This document shows, in pieces, positions 44,062 to 54,107 of a stretch of DNA of 64,000 bases (its first letter is position 1; each line of letters opens with the position of its first letter). The stretch is from JAAYPI01 sp036734385 (GTDB taxonomy: Bacteria; Bacteroidota; Bacteroidia; Bacteroidales; Paludibacteraceae). The notes under the pieces are model-generated. The model had not been told where the DNA came from, ran no database searches, and was given only the letters and a program-made list of their open reading frames with translations. The stretch spans positions 62,001 through 126,000 of the forward strand of contig DAIMYQ010000002.1 of the NCBI GenBank assembly GCA_036734385.1. The letters are read 5' to 3'. Both the position numbers and the translations under genes were made by a program.

Positions 44062-44967
44062 TCATTTATTCATCGTTACTTCACGGAAAATTTCTTCCAT
44101 ATCTTTTTCCTTCAATTGTAATGTCAGTAAAGGCACACCCTTTTCCACTGCAAAACGAAATATATCGGAACGAATATCTTTTGTACTTTCTACACAATAA
44201 GTGTTAGTTCGTATTTGAAAACAATGTTCAATATTCTGCAATTGAGAAAGCTCATCCTCCGAAACATTACCGGCAAACTCGGCTATTATATTAAAATTAT
44301 TATCGGCAACTGAAATATTACTGGCATCATCTGCTACTATTCTTCCTTCTTTGATAATAATAAACCTATCGCAAATAGCATTCACTTCTTGCATGATATG
44401 TGTACTCAAGATAACCGTCTTATCCTTACCTACATGCTTTATCAATTGTCTTACTTCAACTATCTGATTTGGGTCAAGACCTGTAGTCGGCTCATCCAAT
44501 ATCAAAACTTTTGGATTATGAACCAACGCCTGAGCTAATCCCACCCGTTGACGGTAACCTTTGGACAAATGTCCTATTTTCTTCTTATATTCCTCTGTTA
44601 AACCGGTTTGCTCAATTATTTCTGCTACTCGATCATGAGATTCTTTTTTCCCCACTTTGTATATTTGTGCGACAAACTGCAAATATTCTTTTACATACAT
44701 GTCTAAATACAAGGGATTATGTTCAGGCAAATAACCGATTATTTTTTGGGCTTCAAGGGGTTGTTTCTGGACATTAATATTTTGCACCGAAACGTTTCCA
44801 CTATTCGGTGTAAGATAGCCGGTAATAACTTTCATTGTTGTCGATTTTCCGGCACCATTAGGGCCAAGAAATCCAACTATTTCTCCAGTATTGATACTAA
44901 AGGAAACATCCTTCAATACTTGCTGTTGTCCATAAAATTTATTTAATCCCTGAACAGAAAGACTCAT
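44062..44967 (-). CDS. gldA: GldA-type gliding-motility ABC transporter ATPase
   Basis: A 301-residue ABC ATPase. Walker A is GPNGAGKS (35-42), the signature is LSKGYRQRVGLAQAL, and Walker B is LILDEPTTGLD. The C-terminal extension (about 215-301, ending EIFREVTMNK) fits the GldA group. In Flavobacterium GldA works with GldF and GldG in the gliding/T9SS-linked machinery. GldF and GldG are not in this window, and GldA-like ATPases also occur in non-gliding Bacteroidales. The T9SS sorting domain nearby supports a T9SS-bearing lineage. Confidence 0.85.
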   Translation of the reverse strand: MSLSVQGLNKFYGQQQVLKDVSFSINTGEIVGFLGPNGAGKSTTMKVITGYLTPNSGNVSVQNINVQKQPLEAQKIIGYLPEHNPLYLDMYVKEYLQFVAQIYKVGKKESHDRVAEIIEQTGLTEEYKKKIGHLSKGYRQRVGLAQALVHNPKVLILDEPTTGLDPNQIVEVRQLIKHVGKDKTVILSTHIMQEVNAICDRFIIIKEGRIVADDASNISVADNNFNIIAEFAGNVSEDELSQLQNIEHCFQIRTNTYCVESTKDIRSDIFRFAVEKGVPLLTLQLKEKDMEEIFREVTMNK

Positions 44968-44996
44968 GATACTTTAGTTTACTAAAAAATAAGGAG

Positions 44997-45030
44997 CAAA
45001 TTTAAATAAAAAAAGGCACTTTAGCCCAAA
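44997..45030 (-). promoter_or_regulatory. Promoter of gldA
   Basis: On the minus strand TTTG (complement of 45027-45030), a 22-base spacer and TAAATTTG (complement of 44997-45004). The gldA start is 29 bases further on. Confidence 0.6.
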
Positions 45031-45124
45031 AATTCTCACAAAAAACACTAATTCAAATCGGATTAGTAGAAAAAGTGCGATAAAAGGTTGAAACTACTCA
45101 TTTTTTCAATCTCAATTAAATGAT

Positions 45125-45132
45125 TACTTTTG
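45125..45132 (+). promoter_or_regulatory. Candidate -7 box for thiL
   Basis: TACTTTTG, 21 bases before the start at 45154. No -33 element at the usual distance. Confidence 0.45.
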
Positions 45133-45153
45133 CAATGTAAAAATCTAATCAAA

Positions 45154-46194
45154 ATGAACAAAAAAACAGATATTTCAGAGTACGGTGAATTCGGACTTAT
45201 TGAACACCTGACAAAAAACATTATTTTACAAAACACATCCTCTCTAAAGGGTATAGGCGATGATGCTGCGGTCATAAAATACACAGGTCAAAACAAGCAA
45301 ACTCTTGTCACTACTGATTTATTGCTCGAAGGAATCCATTTTGATTTAACCTATTGCCCACTTAAACATTTGGGCTACAAGGCGGCAATGGTAAATTTCT
45401 CTGATATTTATGCCATGAACGGAAAACCAAAACAAATAACCCTATCATTAGGTCTTTCCAAACGTTTTTCGGTAGAAGATGTTGAAGATTTATATGAAGG
45501 AATTTTATTAGCCTGTAAAAATCATCAAGTAGATTTGATTGGCGGTGACACAAGCTCATCAATGACTGGATTAACCATCAGCATCACATGTATCGGAGAA
45601 GCTGACAAAAACAAAATTGTCTATCGAAATGGAGCAAAAGACACCGATTTGATTTGTGTATCAGGAAACTTAGGCGCAGCATATATGGGATTACAACTTT
45701 TAGAAAGGGAAAAAAACGTTTTTAATGAAGAGAAATCGGTAACAGTAGAACCGGATTTTGCAGGAAAAGAATATATTCTCGAACGCCAACTTAAGCCAGA
45801 AGCTCGTAAAGATATCATTGAAACTTTGGAACAAAAGAACATTGTACCCACATCCATGATAGATATTTCGGACGGACTTTCTTCAGAAATAATGCATATT
45901 TGCAAGCAAAGCAATGTCGGTTGTAGAATATACGAAGACAGAATTCCTATTGATTTCCAAACAGCAACAATGGCTGAAGAATTTAACCTCAATTTAGTAA
46001 CAGCAGCATTGAATGGTGGGGAAGATTACGAACTACTATTTACAGTACCATTGGCTATGCACGATGAAATAATTACATTGAAAGATATTACCATAATTGG
46101 TCATATTACGAAAAAAGAATTTGGCAATTTACTGATTACAAGAGATGAACAAGAGTTTACTCTGAAAGCTCAAGGATGGAAAGCTTTGTCTTAA
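45154..46194 (+). CDS. thiL: Thiamine-monophosphate kinase
   Basis: A 346-residue AIR-synthase-fold kinase that phosphorylates thiamine monophosphate to the active cofactor. Blocks are EYGEFGLIEHL at the start, KGIGDDAAVIKYTG and TTDLLLEGIHFD (Mg and nucleotide binding), NFSDIYAMNGKP, DLIGGDTSSSMTG and NGGEDYELLFTV. The frame opens at 45130, but Met 45154 (MNKKTDISEYGEF) fits the family start and clears the -7 box. It is followed by rplY after 147 bases. Confidence 0.93.
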   Translation: MNKKTDISEYGEFGLIEHLTKNIILQNTSSLKGIGDDAAVIKYTGQNKQTLVTTDLLLEGIHFDLTYCPLKHLGYKAAMVNFSDIYAMNGKPKQITLSLGLSKRFSVEDVEDLYEGILLACKNHQVDLIGGDTSSSMTGLTISITCIGEADKNKIVYRNGAKDTDLICVSGNLGAAYMGLQLLEREKNVFNEEKSVTVEPDFAGKEYILERQLKPEARKDIIETLEQKNIVPTSMIDISDGLSSEIMHICKQSNVGCRIYEDRIPIDFQTATMAEEFNLNLVTAALNGGEDYELLFTVPLAMHDEIITLKDITIIGHITKKEFGNLLITRDEQEFTLKAQGWKALS

Positions 46195-46233
46195 AAAACA
46201 CAATCATCTTTTTCAAGTTACAAAAAAATTATA

Positions 46234-46241
46234 TACCTTTG
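46234..46241 (+). promoter_or_regulatory. Candidate -7 box for rplY-pth
   Basis: TACCTTTG, 100 bases before the rplY start, in an ATTATATACCTTTG context that is also found at the exbB promoter. It gives rplY a leader of about 95 bases, with a small hairpin (ATTAAGT 46274-46280 with ACTTAAT 46289-46295). Confidence 0.5.
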
Positions 46242-46341
46242 CCCCGCTTTTCGCAAGATAAGTGTGATGGAAAATTAAGTCACTAATCACTTAATAAAAC
46301 AAATAAGACTTAAATTTGAGTAACACAAAACAAAAAAACAC

Positions 46342-46914
46342 ATGAAATCATTTGAATTAACAGGTCTCTTAAGAACAGAATTAGGTAAAAAACCGAGCAA
46401 AGCGGTAAGAGTAGAAAGTGCAATTCCTTGCGTTATTTATGGTGGAGAAAAAAATATTCACTTTACGGTAACGGAAAGCGATGTTCGTAAACTTATTTAT
46501 AGCCCTGAAATTTTTGAGGTAGCTCTGACACTAGATGGCAAAAAACATACTGCCGTAATGAAAGAAATCCAATTTCATCCGGTAACGGATAAAGTCTTAC
46601 ACATTGATTTTCTTGAAGTAAACAGTGTTAAACCTATTATTTTTGATGTTCCCATCAAAACTGAAGGATTAGCTGAAGGAGTAAAAGCCGGCGGTAAACT
46701 TTCCGTTGAATTAAGAAAATTAAAAGTAAAAGCTCTTTGCAAAGACATTCCCGAATATTTAGTTATCAACGTAGACAAATTAGATTTAGGAAAAACAATT
46801 AAAGCTGGCGAACTTTCGTTCAAAAACTTAGAAATTCTAAACAACAAAGATAATGTAATCGTTGCTGTAAAATTAACAAGAGCAGCAAGAGGATTGGCGG
46901 CAAAAGGAGCCTAA
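46342..46914 (+). CDS. rplY: 50S ribosomal protein L25 (Ctc/TL5 form)
   Basis: A 190-residue L25 of the long Ctc type, with the N-terminal 5S rRNA-binding domain (about 1-92) and a C-terminal beta domain (about 95-180) that packs toward the central protuberance. Seen: FELTGLLRTELGKKPSKAVR, IPCVIYGGEKN, VTDKVLHIDFLEV, and a basic end (VKLTRAARGLAAKGA). It stabilises 5S rRNA. The following pth gene starts 20 bases later, the common L25-pth pairing. Confidence 0.95.
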   Translation: MKSFELTGLLRTELGKKPSKAVRVESAIPCVIYGGEKNIHFTVTESDVRKLIYSPEIFEVALTLDGKKHTAVMKEIQFHPVTDKVLHIDFLEVNSVKPIIFDVPIKTEGLAEGVKAGGKLSVELRKLKVKALCKDIPEYLVINVDKLDLGKTIKAGELSFKNLEILNNKDNVIVAVKLTRAARGLAAKGA

Positions 46915-46934
46915 TTAAAAAATAATATAAGGAC

Positions 46935-47507
46935 GTGAAGTACTTAATTGTCGGGCTGGGAAATATTGGTAGCGAATACCAAGAAACTCGGCACAACATC
47001 GGATTTATAACATTGGATGCTTTTGCCAAGGCATCCAATGTTTTTTTTACCGAAAACCGGTATGGATCAGTATGTGAATACAAGCTCAAAAACAAAACCC
47101 TTATTTTACTTAAACCCTCCACATTCATGAACCTAAGCGGAAATGCCGTTCGCTATTGGATGAAGGAAGAAAAAATAGATATAGAAAATCTTCTTGTAGT
47201 TGTAGATGATCTAGCTCTTCCATTCGGAACATTAAGGCTAAAACCTAAAGGCAGCAATGCCGGTCACAATGGTTTAAAAAACATTGAGGAAATTTTGGGA
47301 ACAGACCAGTATGCCCGCTTACGTTTTGGCATCGGAAGTAATTTCGAAAAAGGCCGACAAATAGAATACGTATTAGGCAAATTCGACAACAAAGAAAAAG
47401 AATTGTTACCTACACGTTTGGACATTGCTATAGAAATCATTAAAAATTTTGCCCTAACCGGTGTGCAAAACACGATGAACCTGTTTAACAACAACCAAGC
47501 TAAATAA
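46935..47507 (+). CDS. pth: Peptidyl-tRNA hydrolase
   Basis: A 190-residue Pth that frees tRNA from dropped peptidyl-tRNAs. It shows [21 protein letters not shown] with catalytic His20, [26 protein letters not shown] with the catalytic Asp, and [13 protein letters not shown]. The start is a GTG at 46935, 20 bases after rplY. No upstream ATG gives the conserved N-terminus. Confidence 0.96.
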   Translation: MKYLIVGLGNIGSEYQETRHNIGFITLDAFAKASNVFFTENRYGSVCEYKLKNKTLILLKPSTFMNLSGNAVRYWMKEEKIDIENLLVVVDDLALPFGTLRLKPKGSNAGHNGLKNIEEILGTDQYARLRFGIGSNFEKGRQIEYVLGKFDNKEKELLPTRLDIAIEIIKNFALTGVQNTMNLFNNNQAK

Positions 47508-47561
47508 TTCAACTACCCGTCCATCATCTCAATATAAATTTTCAGATGGCACTGTTTTTTA

Positions 47562-47569
47562 TAACTTTG
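47562..47569 (+). promoter_or_regulatory. Candidate -7 box for the S4-domain gene
   Basis: TAACTTTG ends 8 bases before the ATG at 47578, so a transcript from here would have almost no leader. Confidence 0.4.
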
Positions 47570-47577
47570 CACTCACC

Positions 47578-47967
47578 ATGAAAGATGAAATCCGCATAGA
47601 CAAATGGCTCTGGGCTGTACGATTATTCAAAACCAGAACATTAGCAGCCGAAGCTTGTAAGAAAGGTAAAGTTATTATTGAAAACTTACCAGCCAAAGCC
47701 TCCCGAAATATTAAGATTGGAGAAATTATACAAATCAAAAAAACACCTGTTATTTATTCTTTCAAAGTAATTGCATTTCCAAGTAGCAGACTTGGAGCAA
47801 AGCTCGTATCCGAATATATGGAAAATGTTACTTCCCCTGATCAATACGAGATACTGGAACTTTCAAAAACGAGTGGCTTTATTGATAGAGAAAAAGGTAC
47901 GGGGCGACCGACAAAAAAAGATCGCCGGGCGCTCGACGAATTTACAGAAACCGAGTGGAATTTTTAA
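47578..47967 (+). CDS. hslR: S4-domain RNA-binding protein, Hsp15-like
   Basis: A 129-residue protein with an N-terminal S4 domain (about 3-65: IRIDKWLWAVRLFKTRTLA, then KGKVIIENLPAKASRNIKIGE) and a basic tail (GTGRPTKKDRRALDEF). Hsp15 binds stalled 50S subunits that carry nascent chain-tRNA after heat shock and helps recycle them. The next gene starts 11 bases after the stop codon. Confidence 0.9.
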   Translation: MKDEIRIDKWLWAVRLFKTRTLAAEACKKGKVIIENLPAKASRNIKIGEIIQIKKTPVIYSFKVIAFPSSRLGAKLVSEYMENVTSPDQYEILELSKTSGFIDREKGTGRPTKKDRRALDEFTETEWNF

Positions 47968-47978
47968 TTGCAACTGGC

Positions 47979-48512
47979 ATGATTATAGCAAGAAAAAAAA
48001 GAAAAGAGAATATTGCCGAATATATATTATATATGTGGCAAATAGAAGACATTATTCGTGCAAATAACCTGAACATTACAAAAATAGAAAATAATATTAT
48101 TCAAAAATTTGACCAGTCTACTGAAATAAAGAAGCAAATAAGAGAATGGTACGAAAGTCTCATTGAAATGATGATAACCGAAACCATTCAACAAGAAGGG
48201 CATCTGCAAATAAATAAAAATACACTCTCTTTATTAACTGATTTCCACAAAGAGCTTTTACTTGATTACCAAGAAATCGGATACCAAAACAGTTTCTACA
48301 AGTCTTTGCCATATATTAACGAATTACGACAAAAAAATAAAGAAAAAGACCTTTCTGATATAGAAATATGTTTCAATCTGATGTATGGAATTTTATTGTT
48401 ACGAGTACAAAAAAAAGAAATAAGTGAAAGTACTCTACAAGCAGCACAAGTTGTAAGCAGATTTCTTGCCATTTTATCTAAAAAATTCAAAGAAAAAGAA
48501 GAGGAAGAGTAA
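47979..48512 (+). CDS. DUF4924 family protein
   Basis: A 177-residue, mostly helical cytosolic protein of DUF4924, a family found in Bacteroidota. The start MIIARKKRKENIAEYILYMWQ and the block IEMMITETIQQEGHLQIN are typical. The frame is open 24 bases upstream (47955), which would overlap the S4 gene, but Met 47979 matches the family start. It ends in a Glu-rich tail (KKFKEKEEEE). The function is unknown. Its position after the Hsp15-like gene hints at a translation or stress role, which is inference. Confidence 0.82.
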   Translation: MIIARKKRKENIAEYILYMWQIEDIIRANNLNITKIENNIIQKFDQSTEIKKQIREWYESLIEMMITETIQQEGHLQINKNTLSLLTDFHKELLLDYQEIGYQNSFYKSLPYINELRQKNKEKDLSDIEICFNLMYGILLLRVQKKEISESTLQAAQVVSRFLAILSKKFKEKEEEE

Positions 48513-48520
48513 AATATCTT

Positions 48521-48528
48521 TAACTTTG
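48521..48528 (+). promoter_or_regulatory. Candidate -7 box for rmlA
   Basis: TAACTTTG, 30 bases before the rmlA start at 48559 and just after the DUF4924 stop. Confidence 0.5.
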
Positions 48529-48558
48529 CCCATCATTAATCAATAAGACAGCCACATT

Positions 48559-48910
48559 ATGAAAGGAATTGTACTTGCAGGAGGTTCAGGAACGAGACTT
48601 TACCCTATTACAAAAAGTATTTCCAAGCAAATTATTCCTGTATACGACAAACCAATGATTTACTATCCTATTTCAGTGCTTATGCTGGCAGGAATAAGAG
48701 AAATTCTGATAATTTCTACTCCACAAGACATTCACTTATACGAAAATTTATTGGGTGACGGATCTGACTTAGGTATAAAATTTGAGTATGCTATCCAGCC
48801 CTCCCCTGATGGATTGGCTCAAGCATTTATCATTGGAGAAAAATTCATAGGAAAAGATAATGTTTGTATGGTTTTAGGAGACAATATCTTTTATGGGTAT
48901 GGTTTCTCTA
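48559..48910 (+). CDS. rmlA: Glucose-1-phosphate thymidylyltransferase, 3' end lost in gap
   Basis: The first 117 residues of RmlA, which makes dTDP-glucose from glucose-1-phosphate and dTTP. The nucleotide-binding start [19 protein letters not shown] (catalytic Arg and Lys), [19 protein letters not shown] and [18 protein letters not shown] are clear. About 170 further residues are expected, so the 100-N gap hides at least about 500 bases of this gene. It opens the dTDP-rhamnose operon (rmlA, rmlC, rmlD). Confidence 0.93.
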
Positions 48911-49010
48911 NNNNNNNNNNNNNNNNNNNNNNNNNNNNNNNNNNNNNNNNNNNNNNNNNNNNNNNNNNNNNNNNNNNNNNNNNNNNNNNNNNNNNNNNNN
49001 NNNNNNNNNN
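48911..49010. other. Assembly gap (100 N) inside the rml operon
   Basis: Exactly 100 undetermined bases between the N-terminal part of rmlA and a 5'-truncated rmlC. The two gene fragments lack well over 100 bases together, so the true gap must be larger than the placeholder. Confidence 0.99.
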
Positions 49011-49493
49011 TACTTTTACGAAACATACAACGAAAAAACATACCAAGGAGCAGGAATACTCAATCGATTTTGTCAAGACAATCTTTCTAAGTCATCGTAC
49101 GGCGTAATCAGAGGGTTGCATTTTCAATTGCGACCTTACAGCCAAGCTAAATTAGTTTCCGTAGTTATTGGCAAAGTATACGATGTGGCTGTTGATTTAC
49201 GGACAGGTTCACCCACCTATGGTCAGTGGTTCGGAATAGAATTAAGCGAAGAAAATAAAACACAATTTCTAATTCCTCAAGGGTTTGCTCACGGATTTTC
49301 AGTTCTAAGCGAAACTGCCATTTTTTCTTATAAATGCGATAACACATATAATCCCGCATCTGAGGGTGGATTGTTATACAACGACCCTTTTTTAAATATT
49401 GATTGGAAAATACCGGCAGAAAAACAAATAATTTCTGAAAAAGATACCCTACATCCTCTTTTAAAAGACCTTAAAACAAATTTCATATTCTAA
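49011..49493 (+). CDS. rmlC: dTDP-4-dehydrorhamnose 3,5-epimerase, 5' end lost in gap
   Basis: The last 160 residues of RmlC, which epimerises dTDP-4-keto-6-deoxyglucose at C3 and C5. After YFYETYNEKTYQ come the cupin core with the catalytic His in VIRGLHFQLRPYSQAKLV, VYDVAVDLRTGSPTYG, IPQGFAHGFSVLSE, and YNPASEGGLLYNDP. About 25 N-terminal residues are missing. It is followed after 1 base by rmlD. Confidence 0.93.
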   Translation, partial: YFYETYNEKTYQGAGILNRFCQDNLSKSSYGVIRGLHFQLRPYSQAKLVSVVIGKVYDVAVDLRTGSPTYGQWFGIELSEENKTQFLIPQGFAHGFSVLSETAIFSYKCDNTYNPASEGGLLYNDPFLNIDWKIPAEKQIISEKDTLHPLLKDLKTNFIF

Positions 49494-49494
49494 C

Positions 49495-50370
49495 ATGAAA
49501 AATATTCTGATAACCGGATCATACGGACAATTAGGAAACGAAATAAACGTATTATCAAAAGGATACCCACAATTTAATTTTCTTTTTACCGACGTAGATT
49601 CTCTGGACATTTGCAACAAACAAGCCATAGAGGAATTTTGCACAACAAACAAAGTAAACTATATACTTAATTGTGCAGCATATACAGCTGTTGACAAAGC
49701 TGAAGAAATTGACCAACAAGCCATTTGCGAACGAATTAATGCACAGGCTGTTAAAAATATAGGCGAAGTAGGAAGTCAAATTGGGGCAAAAATAATACAT
49801 ATTTCCACTGATTATGTTTTTGATGGCACTAATTATATTCCATATACTGAAGACATGAAAACTTGTCCAACGTCTGTTTACGGAAAAACAAAATTAGAAG
49901 GCGAAAATCTACTCAAAAGCGTATGCAAGCAAGCAATCATTATCCGGACATCTTGGTTGTATTCTTCTTTTGGTAACAATTTCGTAAAAACGATGATTAA
50001 AGTAGGAAAAGAAAAAAGTGATTTGAATGTTATTTTTGACCAAATAGGTACGCCAACATACGCTGCGGATTTGGCGAAAGCAATGCTTACCATTATTGAA
50101 TTAACCGAAAAAGACGAGAAAAACTTCAAGAGTGGAACTTATCATTTTTCAAACGAAGGAGTTTGCAGTTGGTATGATTTCACATTGGCTATTCACGAAT
50201 TAAGTGGCATTACAAGCTGCAAAGTAAAGCCCATAGAGACAAAAGATTATCCACAAAAAACACCTCGTCCACATTACAGCGTCTTAAATAAAGCAAAAAT
50301 AAAATTCACCTTTAACATTGAAATTCCTCATTGGCAAGAAAGCCTCCAAAAATGTATTAAAACACTTTAA
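49495..50370 (+). CDS. rmlD: dTDP-4-dehydrorhamnose reductase
   Basis: A 291-residue extended short-chain dehydrogenase that makes dTDP-L-rhamnose with NAD(P)H. The Rossmann start is MKNILITGSYGQLGNEI, the catalytic Tyr-x-x-x-Lys is SVYGKTKLEGE, and TDYVFDGTNYIPYTE and RTSWLYSSFGNNFVKTM are family blocks. dTDP-rhamnose feeds surface polysaccharides. rmlB (4,6-dehydratase) is not visible in the window. A terminator follows. Confidence 0.95.
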   Translation: MKNILITGSYGQLGNEINVLSKGYPQFNFLFTDVDSLDICNKQAIEEFCTTNKVNYILNCAAYTAVDKAEEIDQQAICERINAQAVKNIGEVGSQIGAKIIHISTDYVFDGTNYIPYTEDMKTCPTSVYGKTKLEGENLLKSVCKQAIIIRTSWLYSSFGNNFVKTMIKVGKEKSDLNVIFDQIGTPTYAADLAKAMLTIIELTEKDEKNFKSGTYHFSNEGVCSWYDFTLAIHELSGITSCKVKPIETKDYPQKTPRPHYSVLNKAKIKFTFNIEIPHWQESLQKCIKTL

Positions 50371-50379
50371 CAAATTAGC

Positions 50380-50415
50380 AAACTCCCATTATAAAAGATT
50401 ATAATGGGAGTTTTT
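50380..50415 (+). terminator. Terminator after rmlD
   Basis: A perfect 14-bp stem (AAACTCCCATTATA at 50380-50393 with 50400-50413), a 6-base loop and a T5 run. It separates the rml genes from the ATP synthase operon. Confidence 0.92.
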
Positions 50416-50467
50416 CTTTTGGGTAAAACAAAAACATTAAAAAATTTTTTTTTTGTGATATTTTTTA

Positions 50468-50475
50468 TAACTTTG
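50468..50475 (+). promoter_or_regulatory. Candidate -7 box for the ATP synthase operon
   Basis: TAACTTTG, 53 bases before atpD. TTTG at 50452-50455 is only 12 bases upstream, as before lpxD. Confidence 0.5.
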
Positions 50476-50519
50476 AGGCTGTAAAAGAATAACAACTCTA
50501 TTTATCTATTCTGAAATAA

Positions 50520-52043
<1,524 letters not shown>

Positions 52044-52055
52044 TTTACCTCGAGT

Positions 52056-52301
52056 ATGAATATAGAGATTATTTCCCCATCGAAAAAGCTATTCTCAGGA
52101 GATGCTGTATCAATAACTGTTCCTAGTTCAAATGGAACATTTACGGTACTAAAGAATCATGCTCCTATAGTGGCTGTATTGAAGAGGGGAAAAATTTGGA
52201 TTACAGTTCCTTCAGGAACTAAATCTAACATTGATATTTTAGGGGGCATTATCGAAATTCATAATAACAAAGTTGTAGCTTGTGTGGAAATTGAAGATTG
52301 A
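52056..52301 (+). CDS. atpC: ATP synthase F1 subunit epsilon (short form)
   Basis: An 81-residue epsilon subunit that keeps only the N-terminal beta sandwich: MNIEIISPSKKLFSGDAVSI, TFTVLKNHAPIVAVLKRGKI, and a final HNNKVVACVEIED. The helical C-terminal domain of E. coli epsilon (139 residues in total), which inhibits ATP hydrolysis, is absent. Short epsilons are common in Bacteroidota. It links gamma to the c-ring. It starts 12 bases after atpD. Confidence 0.93.
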   Translation: MNIEIISPSKKLFSGDAVSITVPSSNGTFTVLKNHAPIVAVLKRGKIWITVPSGTKSNIDILGGIIEIHNNKVVACVEIED

Positions 52302-52304
52302 AGG

Positions 52305-52682
52305 ATGAAAAAATATTACCAAATAGTAGTTGCATTAACTTTAATAACAGAAATTATCTTTTTTCTTATAAGAAAAGAGCTTCCATCGTTATATTGGAAT
52401 GACTCTTTTTTGGTGATTCCTCCATTCTTTATGGGCGTAGAAATTTTATATTGCTTATTGGTAAAACGTTACTCCGAAAAGGGAAATAAAGTAAATTGGT
52501 ATATGATTTACAAAATGAGTAAAATAATGGTATCCTTAATTATTTTGGGGCTGTATATGTATCTTGTAAATATTAGCAGAATAGGGTTCTTGCTTATTTT
52601 TGGGCTTTCTTATTTAATTTTTCTTTTTGCCGAAACATGGATATTTCTTGATTATCAAAAACATAAAAAGGAAATTCTATGA
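52305..52682 (+). CDS. Four-helix membrane protein in the ATP synthase operon (AtpI-like position)
   Basis: A 125-residue integral membrane protein with four hydrophobic segments (about 6-24, 34-55, 67-87 and 93-115). It sits between atpC and atpB, overlapping atpB by 4 bases, so it is translationally coupled to the a subunit. AtpI or AtpZ, which helps c-ring assembly or Mg/Ca supply, occupies the equivalent place in other bacteria, but I see no clear sequence match. The functional link is inferred from position. Confidence 0.75.
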   Translation: MKKYYQIVVALTLITEIIFFLIRKELPSLYWNDSFLVIPPFFMGVEILYCLLVKRYSEKGNKVNWYMIYKMSKIMVSLIILGLYMYLVNISRIGFLLIFGLSYLIFLFAETWIFLDYQKHKKEIL

Positions 52683-53755
52683 GCAAAGTTTTAAAAGATA
52701 TTTTGGCATTTTTAGCTTTTCTGTTTTTGATTAATTGCGCTACAATCACAGCGGCAGAGCATGGTGATAAAGTAGAAAAATTTGATGCAGGAAAATTTAT
52801 ATTCGGGCACATTTCCGATTCTTATGACTTCCATATAACCTCTTTCAAGCATATACAAGTTTCTGTACCTTTGTTGGTTATATTGAAAAGTGAGGAAAGA
52901 GGCTGGTTCGTTTTTTCTTCTAACAAGGTAACTCATGGAAATCATTACAGGGGATTTTACATACAGAAAGGTGGTGCATTTGATGCCAAAATAGTAGAGG
53001 TTAACTCCAGAGGAGAAATTGTTCGACCTATTGACCTTTCCATTACGAAAGATGCTTTTTCGATTTTTCTTTCGATAGCTATATTATTAATCATATTCAT
53101 CCCTACAGCAGTAGCCTATAAAAAGAATCCTTTAAAAGTTCCGAAAAAGAGGCATCTTGCTGTGGAATCTCTTATTCGTATGATGGAAGACGATGTAATT
53201 AAACCATCTATAGGGAATGACTACAGAAAATATTCCCCTTATTTACTGACCGCATTTTTCTTTATTCTTGTCTGTAATTTAATGGGACTTATTCCTATCT
53301 TTCCCTTTGGGGCAAACGTTACAGGAAATCTTTCTATTACATTGGTTTTAGCTCTATTTACTTATTTCATAACTAATTTGTTCGCCAATCGCGAATATTG
53401 GAAAGAGATATTTTGGCCAGATGTCCCATTATGGCTAAAATTTCCGATTCCCATCATGCCTTTTATCGAAATTATCTCAACGATAACAAAGCCTTTTGCT
53501 TTAATGGTTCGTTTGTTCGCAAACATTTTTGCAGGGCATATGATTATGCTGGTATTTATGTCTCTCATTTTCATTTTTGGTGCTATTAGTCCGGCTATAG
53601 GAGGCGGAATATCTGTAATATCGATTTCATTTGCTATCTTCATGTCTTTTTTGGAATTGTTGGTGGCATTCATTCAAGCATATGTTTTCACAACATTATC
53701 TGCTGTTTTCATTGGACTTTCAAGAGTACAACCCCATGAACATGAAAAAGAATAA
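52679..53755 (+). CDS. atpB: ATP synthase Fo subunit a (extended form)
   Basis: A 358-residue a subunit with the proton half-channels. The essential Arg lies in MVRLFANIFAGHMIML and the final helix block is AFIQAYVFTTLSAVFIGLS. The first 125 residues are an extension beyond E. coli AtpB: a signal-like segment (LAFLFLINCATITAA) and a hydrophilic stretch with His and Asp. Bacteroidota a subunits usually carry such an extension, whose role is unknown. It starts inside the upstream small gene (4-base overlap). Confidence 0.96.
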   Translation: MSKVLKDILAFLAFLFLINCATITAAEHGDKVEKFDAGKFIFGHISDSYDFHITSFKHIQVSVPLLVILKSEERGWFVFSSNKVTHGNHYRGFYIQKGGAFDAKIVEVNSRGEIVRPIDLSITKDAFSIFLSIAILLIIFIPTAVAYKKNPLKVPKKRHLAVESLIRMMEDDVIKPSIGNDYRKYSPYLLTAFFFILVCNLMGLIPIFPFGANVTGNLSITLVLALFTYFITNLFANREYWKEIFWPDVPLWLKFPIPIMPFIEIISTITKPFALMVRLFANIFAGHMIMLVFMSLIFIFGAISPAIGGGISVISISFAIFMSFLELLVAFIQAYVFTTLSAVFIGLSRVQPHEHEKE

Positions 53756-53767
53756 GTTATAAATTGA

Positions 53768-54049
<282 letters not shown>

Positions 54050-54107
54050 AAAACATTAATCATCGTGTTGAGCTGCATTTTACAACTCAACAAAAAAAAA
54101 GAAAAGT

